From a marine bacterium B5-7 (GTDB lineage: Bacteria > Pseudomonadota > Gammaproteobacteria > Arenicellales > CAJQKF01): a DNA stretch of 39,099 bases. Location of the stretch: assembly GCA_021604525.1 (NCBI GenBank), contig BQJD01000035.1, positions 1 through 39,099 of the forward strand, read 5' to 3'. The notes beneath the pieces are model-generated. The model was not told where the DNA came from. It did no database searches and worked only from the letters and a program-made list of their open reading frames with translations. Position numbers and translations under genes: made by a program. Shown piece by piece: positions 1 to 6,999 of this stretch (position 1 is the first letter of the stretch; every line of letters begins with the position of its first letter).

Positions 1-3
1 GTA

Positions 4-29
4 GCCCGGATTCTGAATAGAATCCGGGC
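4..29 (-). terminator. Perfect hairpin after the 31-codon mini-gene
   Basis: An 11-bp perfect inverted repeat (4-14 with 19-29, arms GCCCGGATTCT / AGAATCCGGGC) with a 4-nt loop lies 10 bases past the stop of the leftward mini-gene. It could end that transcript. The window edge hides the bases that would show a U-tract, so a dispersed gammaproteobacterial repeat of the 'gtagcccggat' kind is equally possible. Confidence 0.5.
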
Positions 30-39
30 ATCCTGCTAG

Positions 40-135
40 TTAACGCTGTAATAACAACAGCGATTTTAGCAAGATGATCAGCCCCAAGCTAATGGGGGAT
101 CGCCATGCAGGGTACGCCGAACCGGGGTACATCAT
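40..135 (-). CDS. 31-residue hydrophobic mini-protein, unknown function
   Basis: This is a short leftward open frame. Its ATG at 135 is preceded a few bases upstream by a strong AGGAGA ribosome-binding site, and the frame closes with TAA at 40-42. The product begins MMYPGSAYPAWR and continues into a hydrophobic stretch (about residues 13-29, rich in I and L with one Lys), which looks like a single membrane segment. Hairpins lie on both sides: one just after the stop, and one at 182-205 that ends the upstream DUF5343 gene. I do not recognise the protein. The case rests on the ribosome-binding site, the clean hydrophobic profile and the flanking terminators. It may be co-transcribed with the DUF5343 gene by read-through. 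A chance frame remains possible. Confidence 0.45.
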   Translation of the reverse strand: MMYPGSAYPAWRSPISLGLIILLKSLLLLQR

Positions 136-181
136 GCTTTCTCCTATTAAGTAATGTGCCTCTCAGACACGGGTTGAAATT

Positions 182-205
182 GGGGTGCCGTTACAGCGGC
201 ACCCC
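182..205 (-). terminator. Terminator-like hairpin after the DUF5343 gene
   Basis: A 9-bp perfect GC-rich stem (GGGGTGCCG at 182-190 with CGGCACCCC at 197-205, 6-nt loop) begins three bases after the stop codon of the leftward gene. On the minus strand it is followed only by AATTTC, so the U-tract is weak and termination may be partial. Confidence 0.6.
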
Positions 206-207
206 TC

Positions 208-930
208 CTAATTTTCACTTTCAATGTCTGACGAGATTTCTTGTTTTTCAATGATTGGAAAACAAAAATCGAGAACCGTGCCAAAGGTCACTAGGAACTG
301 ATCTCGTCTTTCCTTCTGCCAACCCTGGCCTTCAGTTGGAAGGCTTTTCATCAAACCTGCAATTGCACTTGGCATCTGCGAAAAGTGATCTGCGGCCTCA
401 TTTTTGGGTGGCACCTTTTTAGAGCGAGTACGCGTAAAGACGGTTTTCCCATTATTTGACGTATTTTTAGAGGCCTTGAGTTTTTTTCGTTCTGTTTTTA
501 CTTCCTCGCGAAGCCCAGCGGCTTCACAAAGTCCAATAAACAGTGAAACCATTCGATTTTGCTGTCCCATTGGCTTATAGGTTCTGAATGCATCACGTAT
601 CTTAGTGTCATCATCCTCCATCGGATCAACGTAACTAAACACATCTGCGTACGCACTACGCAACCATTCTTGCAATCGTTGTTTGTATTCTTCTTCAGGA
701 GAAAGCCGGATGCCTTCAAAGGTATCGGTTGGATTGCCTTCTTCGTCAATTAAATCCAACACAAGCAAGGCTTGCAAAGTTCGGCTGATAAGGCTGTCAG
801 ATATGCCTGCTCGGCCTAATACTTCTGCATTTATTGGAGATTGCATTCCCCGATGGCGATACCTGTTAATTATATCCAGCATTCCAGATGCCGGAGCATA
901 GGGGGCAGATACTTCGCTGGTGACAGCCAT
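208..930 (-). CDS. DUF5343 family protein
   Basis: The 240-residue product resembles the DUF5343 family, found in prokaryotic accessory regions and of unknown biochemical role. The N-terminal 60 residues (Tyr-Ala-Pro near residue 11, then an alternation of short helices ending in LVLDLIDEEGNPTD) look like a winged-helix fold. They are followed by a helical segment with the typical 'Y..vF' element (AYADVFSYVDP, about 93-103). A basic Lys/Arg/Asn/Ser-rich linker (about 145-175) separates this from a C-terminal helical part (QMPSAIAGLMKSLPTEGQGW). The ATG start at 930 fits the promoter at 961-989. The gene stands alone between hairpins, in DNA more AT-rich than the catabolic genes to the right. 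A nucleic-acid-binding role is an inference from the fold impression only. Confidence 0.75.
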   Translation of the reverse strand: MAVTSEVSAPYAPASGMLDIINRYRHRGMQSPINAEVLGRAGISDSLISRTLQALLVLDLIDEEGNPTDTFEGIRLSPEEEYKQRLQEWLRSAYADVFSYVDPMEDDDTKIRDAFRTYKPMGQQNRMVSLFIGLCEAAGLREEVKTERKKLKASKNTSNNGKTVFTRTRSKKVPPKNEAADHFSQMPSAIAGLMKSLPTEGQGWQKERRDQFLVTFGTVLDFCFPIIEKQEISSDIESEN

Positions 931-960
931 TGAACTAATCCAAATATGTGAGACAAGTGA

Positions 961-989
961 ATTCTAAATACAGTAACACGCTATGTCAA
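961..989 (-). promoter_or_regulatory. Sigma70 promoter of the DUF5343 gene
   Basis: On the minus strand there is a consensus -35 box TTGACA (984-989), a 17-bp spacer and a -10 box TAGAAT (961-966). Predicted transcription starts near 954, about 24 bases before the ATG at 930. Confidence 0.75.
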
Positions 990-1046
990 TGTCTGTAATA
1001 GTTGTTGTATGTTACACATGTTATTTTAAATTAATAAGGTAAATAA

Positions 1047-1310
1047 TTGATTTATAAAGATATATTAAGACAGACACCACTAACGTTACAAAAGACAATG
1101 ATTAACAGTGACAATAATTTTTCTAGAAGTGACCAGGATACACCGACAATTGTGCATCGCCCAGATGGACGATATCTAGCCCATTCAGGATTTGGAAGTA
1201 AAATTATGATAGGCGTCTATGGGGTTAGTGAGAAGGGCGCGTTGGAAACATACTTGAATCGCGTTCGATCTTGGCGAGAGTCAATAGAGATTCAGGAAAG
1301 GATTAGTTGA
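1047..1310 (+). CDS. Unrecognised protein, possible 5' part of a gene broken by TGA
   Basis: This 87-codon frame opens with TTG at 1047, seven bases after an AAGGT site; a later ATG at 1098 is an alternative. It ends with TGA at 1308-1310. I do not recognise the product (it contains HRPDGRYLAHSGFGSKIM and IGVYGVSEKGALETYL). The next frame (1323-1886) lies in exactly the same reading frame, and only this one TGA separates them. The two may be halves of one protein of about 280 residues inactivated by a nonsense change, or less likely a read-through gene. The stretch is AT-rich and has no known neighbours, which suggests acquired DNA. Confidence 0.4.
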   Translation: MIYKDILRQTPLTLQKTMINSDNNFSRSDQDTPTIVHRPDGRYLAHSGFGSKIMIGVYGVSEKGALETYLNRVRSWRESIEIQERIS

Positions 1311-1322
1311 ACAACCCACTTT

Positions 1323-1886
1323 GTGCAACTGCTACATAATTCCGGAATTAATCTTCTTGTGGCTGACCATGGGTTAATGCCCGGACATAGTAGATTATTC
1401 GCAGGCACGCTACTACCGGAATTTTTTAAGGGCATAACAGTTAACCTATGTATGGATGCAGGATGTCAAATTGCGAAAAACGAATTTTACATTAAAAGCC
1501 TGGCTAACGGATTTAAGTCACCCGTAATCGCAAGCGAAGTCAATGTTCATTATCCGATTTCGAATGATTCCCAACATGAAATAATGAAGGGTATGGTGAA
1601 AAGATATATGGCTAATGGGTTCAATGATGCATATGTAAATGAATTGCATGATAGATTTGGCAGGCACCCCTTCTCCTCGTATATACCCGGCGCCAAGATG
1701 CTCAAGATATTTTTGAAATCTGATGTGTTGATACCACCCGGCAGTAGTGGAAGAGCAGAGTTATGGACTGCCTATCGAGATAGGAACGGAAACTTGAATA
1801 GTTTCCATAATCGCATGGAAGATATTGCGTTCTGGTATAAATTTGTTTTGGCAAACGAATTCAGAAAGTATGTTCCGGACAAATAG
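1323..1886 (+). CDS. Unrecognised 187-residue protein, possible 3' part of the same broken gene
   Basis: The frame begins at GTG 1323, four codons after the TGA that ends the preceding frame and in phase with it. No good ribosome-binding site is visible before the GTG, which favours the view that this is the downstream half of one interrupted gene. The product (LLVADHGLMPGHSRLF, later EVNVHYPISNDS and GSSGRAELWTAYRDRNGN) has ordinary soluble-protein composition, no signal peptide and no membrane segment. I assign it no family. A following 62-codon frame (1904-2092) shows no supporting signal and is not called. Confidence 0.45.
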   Translation: MQLLHNSGINLLVADHGLMPGHSRLFAGTLLPEFFKGITVNLCMDAGCQIAKNEFYIKSLANGFKSPVIASEVNVHYPISNDSQHEIMKGMVKRYMANGFNDAYVNELHDRFGRHPFSSYIPGAKMLKIFLKSDVLIPPGSSGRAELWTAYRDRNGNLNSFHNRMEDIAFWYKFVLANEFRKYVPDK

Positions 1887-2115
1887 CCGAACTTGAATTA
1901 CTGATGACAGGTCTTACAAGCCTGATCTACATTCGGTATTTGGATCTTTCGCCGCTGTTCGGTTTATTGCTGACAAATATGCAAATGGTTGGTTGCATAA
2001 ATCACTCGACCCATACGGGTTGGTTCACTCAAGTTAAAGTCGTCAGTAAAGTTTTCTCAATTGATGGCAGCGAGTTTTGCTGTAGAAGATAGACACGCTA
2101 TTCAATTCTAAATCA

Positions 2116-3408
2116 CTAACCTGCCTGCTGCTCTTCACCTCGTTCCTCAGGAGCCGCGCCGAGTTCTCGCCAATTGGTTTTCTTCTCTACGACTCCCTGA
2201 TACGAAGCGATATGGGAGTAGGGGATACGTGGTTCGTTTGTGCCGATTGCGGGACCGCCGTTGCGGACGATGCGGGCGGCATCGACCATCAGTCGGCGAA
2301 ACTCCACCACGGCAATATCGCTGGCGCCAAGAAGCTCCTGGGTGCGATCGATAATCGAGCCCATGGATGTCCACATGGCGATGTCCTGATTGGGGATGCC
2401 GGGAATGCCAGTGAAGTTACCCTCCCTCATTGATTGTCGATCCTGACCGAAATCGTTTTCGATTGTTCGACGACTGGTAAAGTCGTCATTCAAGTCCTTG
2501 CCTGGAACAGCTCGGTTGAAATCCCTCCATGTGGCTGTCTCCGGACAATTGACTCCACCCCAGGCAATAAAGTGAAACGTCGAATTATGATCATCTTCGG
2601 GGACGATCACGCTGGCGACGTTATACGAGGTATTGGGCGGGATGAGGGCAACAAATGGCGCGATATAAACCGTGACACGAACGTATTCATGAGTGGCCGC
2701 ATTCTTGATCGGACGACGAATCGCCGCATAACGAAAACCAAAATCGGTTAGCTGACTGACCAGACGTGGCGATTTATCCGTCGATGGCCTGAGCCACTGG
2801 GTGTCGTTGGCGCCGGCACTGTCGACGCGTGCAGGCACCATATCACTTGAATGAAGGCTCGATGAATGCGCCGAGTCAATCTGGCCTTCCATGACCTGTG
2901 CCCAGTTACAGGGAACGCGTATCTTGAGAATTGACACAGGCGTTTTGTCGTCCGGTGAAAAAGCGGGACGATTGAATTCCGGCACGCTATCGTCTGGACC
3001 CATGTAGACCCACACGAAACCACCGCATTCGTGCACGGGATAAGATTTGTGTTTAACCTTTTCTTTCAGTTTACTTTCCGGCGGTTCGCTGGACATGTCA
3101 ACACAGTTGCCATCGACATCGAACTTCCAGCCGTGATAGAGGCAACGCAGTCCACTGTCTTCATTCCTGCCGTAAACCAGTGACGCTCGACGATGAGGAC
3201 ATAATTCGTCGAGCGCGCCCAGACGACCTTCACTGTCACGGAATAAAACCAGGTTGTCACCCAGTAATCGCACTCTAAGTGGTTTCCCGTCGGGCTCTGA
3301 CAGTTCCTCGGACAACGCAGCAGGTATCCAGTGGCGACGCATCAACTGACCCATGGGCGCATCGCCGACAACACGGGTCAGCAGGTCATTTTCTTCGGCT
3401 GTCATCAT
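2116..3408 (-). CDS. Rieske non-heme iron oxygenase, phthalate 4,5-dioxygenase-like large subunit
   Basis: The 430-residue protein is a ring-hydroxylating oxygenase of the phthalate dioxygenase type (Pht3-like). Such enzymes add O2 to an aromatic acid to give a cis-dihydrodiol, using electrons from the reductase encoded divergently next door. The Rieske 2Fe-2S ligands are visible as CPH (C70, H72) and CLYHGW (C89, H92). The catalytic iron site is D178-x-x-H181-x4-H186 after NWAQVMEGQ. The C-terminal half has the family signature around DFGQDRQSM, IPNQDIAMWTSMG and IIDRTQELLGASD. Length is normal for this single-component-oxygenase subgroup. The ATG at 3408 and the next codon, also ATG, are both possible. 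Phthalate itself is inferred from the three neighbouring enzymes; related aromatic carboxylates are not excluded. Confidence 0.85.
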   Translation of the reverse strand: MMTAEENDLLTRVVGDAPMGQLMRRHWIPAALSEELSEPDGKPLRVRLLGDNLVLFRDSEGRLGALDELCPHRRASLVYGRNEDSGLRCLYHGWKFDVDGNCVDMSSEPPESKLKEKVKHKSYPVHECGGFVWVYMGPDDSVPEFNRPAFSPDDKTPVSILKIRVPCNWAQVMEGQIDSAHSSSLHSSDMVPARVDSAGANDTQWLRPSTDKSPRLVSQLTDFGFRYAAIRRPIKNAATHEYVRVTVYIAPFVALIPPNTSYNVASVIVPEDDHNSTFHFIAWGGVNCPETATWRDFNRAVPGKDLNDDFTSRRTIENDFGQDRQSMREGNFTGIPGIPNQDIAMWTSMGSIIDRTQELLGASDIAVVEFRRLMVDAARIVRNGGPAIGTNEPRIPYSHIASYQGVVEKKTNWRELGAAPEERGEEQQAG

Positions 3409-3481
3409 GATTCCGTTTCCTCCTCAGGTTATCGACGCCAGACGATCGATCATCTTCGAATTGTGTATCTGTGAAAGTAAA

Positions 3482-3510
3482 ATCTTAGATATCTAAGACT
3501 AAACAATCAA
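3482..3510 (-). promoter_or_regulatory. Promoter of the oxygenase gene
   Basis: On the minus strand TTGATT (3505-3510) and TAAGAT (3482-3487) are separated by 17 bp. The palindrome at 3483-3498 covers the -10 box and part of the spacer, an arrangement suited to repression. Transcription would run left into the oxygenase gene starting at 3408. Confidence 0.55.
3483..3498. promoter_or_regulatory. Operator copy 1 (16-bp perfect palindrome)
   Basis: TCTTAGATATCTAAGA is a perfect palindrome whose 12-bp core TTAGATATCTAA recurs at 3700-3711 in the same divergent intergenic region. Each copy overlaps a predicted promoter. Short AT-rich palindromes of this kind are typical of dimeric winged-helix repressors such as MarR or GntR types. 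No regulator gene is in the window. Confidence 0.65.
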
Positions 3511-3686
3511 GCACTGAATGTCATCGACCGGGTATTTTTTATTTAGAAGGGGGGTGCAGCGGCTGGATAAAGCACATTGCAAGTCGCCAATAGACGTTGC
3601 GACCAAGTGAGGGTGCCATTTTGTTTTCGTTGGAATCCCGATATAAACCATATATAAATTACTGTTGAAGTTATGCGGTTCCTGCC

Positions 3687-3714
3687 TTGACTTTATAACT
3701 TAGATATCTAAACT
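3687..3714 (+). promoter_or_regulatory. Promoter of the reductase-dehydrogenase-decarboxylase genes
   Basis: TTGACT (3687-3692), a 16-bp spacer and TAAACT (3709-3714) precede the rightward catabolic genes. The second operator copy (3700-3711) sits in the spacer and touches the -10 box, mirroring the arrangement on the opposite strand. Confidence 0.55.
3700..3711. promoter_or_regulatory. Operator copy 2 (12-bp perfect palindrome)
   Basis: TTAGATATCTAA is identical to the core of the operator at 3483-3498. The two centres are about 215 bp apart, so one dimeric regulator could control both divergent transcripts, possibly with looping. Confidence 0.65.
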
Positions 3715-3776
3715 GATTTACGGCTCCCGCCAATTTTCTTCACTTCCACACCACCGGAATAATTGTTCCTCGACCT

Positions 3777-4739
3777 ATGTCAGAAAATACTAATCTGGAA
3801 TTTTTCAATCTTGAGTTGATCCGTAAAACTGAAGTCGCGCAAGACACGTGGTTGTTCGAGTTTTCTCGACCGGATCGCGCGTTGCTACCCACATTTGAAG
3901 CGGGATCGCATGTGACAGTGGTGACACCGTCGGGAGCACGGCGCCAGTACTCGCTGTGTGGTGACCAGGTGAAAACAGACACCTACATGATCGCCATAAA
4001 GGCCGAGCGGGAAGGGCGTGGTGCCTCAATCAGCATGGTTGATGACACGTCGGTTGGTGATCGGTTGGATGTATCGACACCCGAAAATACTTTTCCGATG
4101 GTCGATGCCAACGACTACCTTTTTATTGCAGGTGGTATTGGCATAACGCCGATTCTGTCGATGATCAGACAACTGAAGCGCAGTGGACATACAGCTTATC
4201 GGCTGATTTATGTTGCTCGGGATCGCTCTCTGGCAGCCTTTGCCGACGACCTTGAAACTCTGGGCGGCGACCGGGTGATGATCCATTGCGATGAAGGTCA
4301 GGCGGATAATTTTTACGATTTCTGGCCGTTATTCGAAACGCCCGGCAAGTCCCATGTCTATTGTTGTGGTCCGAGACCGCTGATGGAGGAGATAAAGGCG
4401 GTCTCCGGACATTGGTCGCCGGAACGTATGCATTTCGAGGATTTTGCCTCGGACGTGCGCGCCATACGTGACAACGACACTGCATTCACCGTTCGCCATG
4501 CCGATACCGGTGAAGAGATCCAGATACCTGCTGATGCAACTATCCTTGAAACCCTGCGTGACAAGGGTCATGCACTGCCGAGTTCATGTGAGAGCGGTAC
4601 CTGCGGCACATGCCGAACCGAACTTGTTGAAGGCGAGGCAGATCATCGAGATATGGTGCTTGAGGAACATCAGCGAGATAGTTACATCATGATCTGCGTT
4701 TCTCGCGCTTTATCCGACAAGCTCGTACTCAGGTGGTAA
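3777..4739 (+). CDS. Oxygenase reductase, flavin plus C-terminal 2Fe-2S (phthalate dioxygenase reductase family)
   Basis: The 320-residue protein passes electrons from NAD(P)H through flavin and a plant-type 2Fe-2S centre to the oxygenase (Pht2/VanB-like). The flavin-binding RQYS motif lies at 56-59. The nucleotide-binding strand-loop GGIGITP lies at 119-125. The C-terminal ferredoxin domain has cysteines C271-x4-C276-x2-C279 and C307. This domain order (flavin, NAD, ferredoxin) is the class IA arrangement found with phthalate dioxygenase and vanillate demethylase. It is transcribed away from the oxygenase gene, heads a tight run of three genes, and begins at the ATG behind the operator-controlled promoter. 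It is cytoplasmic, with no signal peptide. Confidence 0.9.
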   Translation: MSENTNLEFFNLELIRKTEVAQDTWLFEFSRPDRALLPTFEAGSHVTVVTPSGARRQYSLCGDQVKTDTYMIAIKAEREGRGASISMVDDTSVGDRLDVSTPENTFPMVDANDYLFIAGGIGITPILSMIRQLKRSGHTAYRLIYVARDRSLAAFADDLETLGGDRVMIHCDEGQADNFYDFWPLFETPGKSHVYCCGPRPLMEEIKAVSGHWSPERMHFEDFASDVRAIRDNDTAFTVRHADTGEEIQIPADATILETLRDKGHALPSSCESGTCGTCRTELVEGEADHRDMVLEEHQRDSYIMICVSRALSDKLVLRW

Positions 4740-4746
4740 AACTTAA

Positions 4747-5949
4747 ATGAACGACGACACACGACGGGTCGGCTTGGGAGTCGTGGGCCTTGGTCGGGGC
4801 TTCACCCTGATGTTACCGACACTATTGCGCGATCGTCGATTTCGCCTGGTTGCGGCGATGACGCCGGGTGTAGAGGCGCGAACAGCCTTCGAGCGGGATT
4901 TTGGTGGAAACAGTTACGAGACACTTGAGGCGATGCTCGATAATCCCGACGTCGAAGCGGTATATATCGCCAGCCCGCATCAGTTTCACTGCGAGCAGAC
5001 GATTGCCTGCGCCCGTGCCGGCCGTCACGTACTGGTGGATAAACCCCTGGCGCTTAGCGTTGAAGACGGCCTTGCCATGGTCGCGGCCACCCATGCCGGT
5101 GGGGTACATCTTGTGGTCGGGCCAAGTCACAGTTTCGATGCACCGGCATTGGCTGCACGACGAATGGTCGCCAGCAACCAGTTTGGTGCGGTGCGAATGA
5201 TCCACTCATTCAACTACACGGATTTTTTATATCGACCAAGACGACCGGAAGAACTCGATAGCGAACGTGGTGGCGGGGTGATATTCAGCCAGGCTGTCCA
5301 TCAGGTTGACGTGGCGAGACTGCTGGCCGGCGGGTTGGTCACACGGGTTCGCGGCTTAACCGGAAATTGGGATCCCGACAGGCCTACGGAAGGTGCGTAT
5401 AACGCGCAGCTTGAATTCGCAAACGGCGCCTTCGCCAGCTTGACCTACAGTGGTTATGGCCGATTCGATAGCGATGAGTTCATGGATTGGTACGGAGAAC
5501 CTGGTCACAACAAGAACCCGCAGGACTACGGAAAAGCGCGCCACTTGCTTAAGCAAACAGAGCAACATGGTAGCGAGACCGCGCTAAAACGTACACGTAA
5601 CTACGGCCATGTGGATACGGACCGTTTTACGCAATGTCCCCTGCCGCCTGCCCACGAGCATTTCGGTGTCGTTATCATTAGTTGCGAACGCGCCGACCTT
5701 CGATTGAAGGCCGATGGCGTGATGGTTTTTGAAGATCATGAACGCCGTTTTGAACCGGTTGCGCCTCCTGTCATACCGCGGGTTGAAGTGATGGACGAGC
5801 TATATGATTGCGTTATTCACAACCGTCGTCCCACCCATTCAGGCGCATTCGGGCTGGCCACTCTTGAAGCATCTTTGGCTATATTAGCCTCTGCAAAATC
5901 CGCTGAGACGATTTCCATGAAACACCAGGTTGGCGTTGCCGACACTTGA
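4747..5949 (+). CDS. Gfo/Idh/MocA dehydrogenase, phthalate 4,5-cis-dihydrodiol dehydrogenase-like
   Basis: The 400-residue NAD(P)-dependent oxidoreductase starts seven bases after the reductase gene. The N-terminal Rossmann fold is clear (GVVGLGRG at 11-18), as is the sheet-edge YIASPHQFH typical of the Gfo/Idh family. The usual family EKP motif is DKP here (98-100). The C-terminal part begins with FSQAVHQVDVARLL, where the His and Asp suit a catalytic role. In the phthalate route the equivalent enzyme (Pht4) rearomatises the 4,5-cis-dihydrodiol to 4,5-dihydroxyphthalate. That step is assigned here by family and by position between the reductase and the decarboxylase. Sequence alone would leave other polyol substrates open. 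Confidence 0.8.
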   Translation: MNDDTRRVGLGVVGLGRGFTLMLPTLLRDRRFRLVAAMTPGVEARTAFERDFGGNSYETLEAMLDNPDVEAVYIASPHQFHCEQTIACARAGRHVLVDKPLALSVEDGLAMVAATHAGGVHLVVGPSHSFDAPALAARRMVASNQFGAVRMIHSFNYTDFLYRPRRPEELDSERGGGVIFSQAVHQVDVARLLAGGLVTRVRGLTGNWDPDRPTEGAYNAQLEFANGAFASLTYSGYGRFDSDEFMDWYGEPGHNKNPQDYGKARHLLKQTEQHGSETALKRTRNYGHVDTDRFTQCPLPPAHEHFGVVIISCERADLRLKADGVMVFEDHERRFEPVAPPVIPRVEVMDELYDCVIHNRRPTHSGAFGLATLEASLAILASAKSAETISMKHQVGVADT

Positions 5950-5963
5950 ACCGAGAACCTGCC

Positions 5964-6956
5964 ATGCCCCAGTTGCAATTATCTTTTGCTATCGGTGACT
6001 ACGACCGAAATCGTCCCCTGATTGATCGACGTGTGCCGATAGACGGTGTCGATCCTGTGTTCATGACACTATCTCCGGAGGAGATTTTTTTTCGTGCCTT
6101 CAGACATCAGGCCTTCGATGTCTGTGAGCTTTCTTTTGGCTCTTATGTTGTCAGCGTTGATAAAGATGATTCACATTACATTGCAGTGCCGGCATTCCTG
6201 TCGCGGGCGTTCCGACATACCTCAATACTGATTCGTACAGATCGCGGCATTGAACGGCCAGAAGATCTTAAAGGACGACGCATCGGCATTGCCGAATACC
6301 AGTTGAGCGCCAATGTCTGGGCGCGGGGGATTCTGCAGGATGATTACGGCGTGCAGCCGAGCGACATTCAATGGGTCCGTGGCGGCATGGAAACCCCGGA
6401 GCGTCCAGAGAAGATCAAACTGCAGTTGCCGGATGATATTCAGATCGAGAACGCGGCACCAAGCCGGTCGCTTAATTCATTGCTGGCCGAGGGTGAGATT
6501 GACGGTTTTATCGGACCGCGAACGCTGTCCTGTTTTGATAGCGGTCATCCACACGTTGGCAGGTTGTTTACCAATTCAATTGAAGATGGCTCCGAGTATT
6601 ATCGACGTACCGGCGTCTTCCCGATCATGCATCTTCTGGGTGTACGCAGAAGTCTTGCCGAGCAGCATCCATGGCTGCCCAATGCATTATTGAAGGCGTT
6701 TACCGATTCCAAGAATCTGGCTATTGAGCACTTGAAAGATACCTCTGCCACCAAGGTGACTTTACCGTTTGTGGAAGAACAACTGGCAACTGCTAAAAAA
6801 TTGCTGGGAGACGATTTCTGGTCCTACGGTGTACCCAACAATCGCGCCACCCTGGATGCTTTTCTGGATCAGCATCACCGCCAGGGTTTGTCGTCGCGAC
6901 GTATACTGATCGAGGAACTGTTTCATCCATCGACACTCGAGTCCTACAGCATCTGA
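5964..6956 (+). CDS. 4,5-dihydroxyphthalate decarboxylase-like protein (periplasmic-binding-protein fold)
   Basis: The product of about 330 residues resembles Pht5, which decarboxylates 4,5-dihydroxyphthalate to protocatechuate. Such proteins have the fold of ABC-transporter substrate-binding proteins (SsuA/THI5 type) but lack an export signal. The product fits this: it starts directly with MPQLQLSFAIGDYDR and has no signal peptide. Recognisable family segments are AFDVCELSFGSYV, RPEDLKGRRIGIAEYQ and GEIDGFIGPR. The open frame extends back to a TTG at 5946 that overlaps the dehydrogenase stop. I prefer the ATG at 5964 because homologues start at this point. It is the last gene of the three-gene rightward run. 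No ring-cleavage gene follows, so protocatechuate would be handled elsewhere. Confidence 0.78.
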   Translation: MPQLQLSFAIGDYDRNRPLIDRRVPIDGVDPVFMTLSPEEIFFRAFRHQAFDVCELSFGSYVVSVDKDDSHYIAVPAFLSRAFRHTSILIRTDRGIERPEDLKGRRIGIAEYQLSANVWARGILQDDYGVQPSDIQWVRGGMETPERPEKIKLQLPDDIQIENAAPSRSLNSLLAEGEIDGFIGPRTLSCFDSGHPHVGRLFTNSIEDGSEYYRRTGVFPIMHLLGVRRSLAEQHPWLPNALLKAFTDSKNLAIEHLKDTSATKVTLPFVEEQLATAKKLLGDDFWSYGVPNNRATLDAFLDQHHRQGLSSRRILIEELFHPSTLESYSI

Positions 6957-6999
6957 AACAATCGCAATCCAATGTAATGACCCTCAACGACACACCCTG

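Noticed and set aside
1904-2092. 62-codon frame after the broken unknown gene
   Set aside because: No ribosome-binding site, no recognisable product, and it runs toward a convergent gene end.
3577-3591. 15-mer TGCAAGTCGCCAATA shared with about 22349
   Set aside because: About one such match is expected by chance in a window of this length; flanks do not match.
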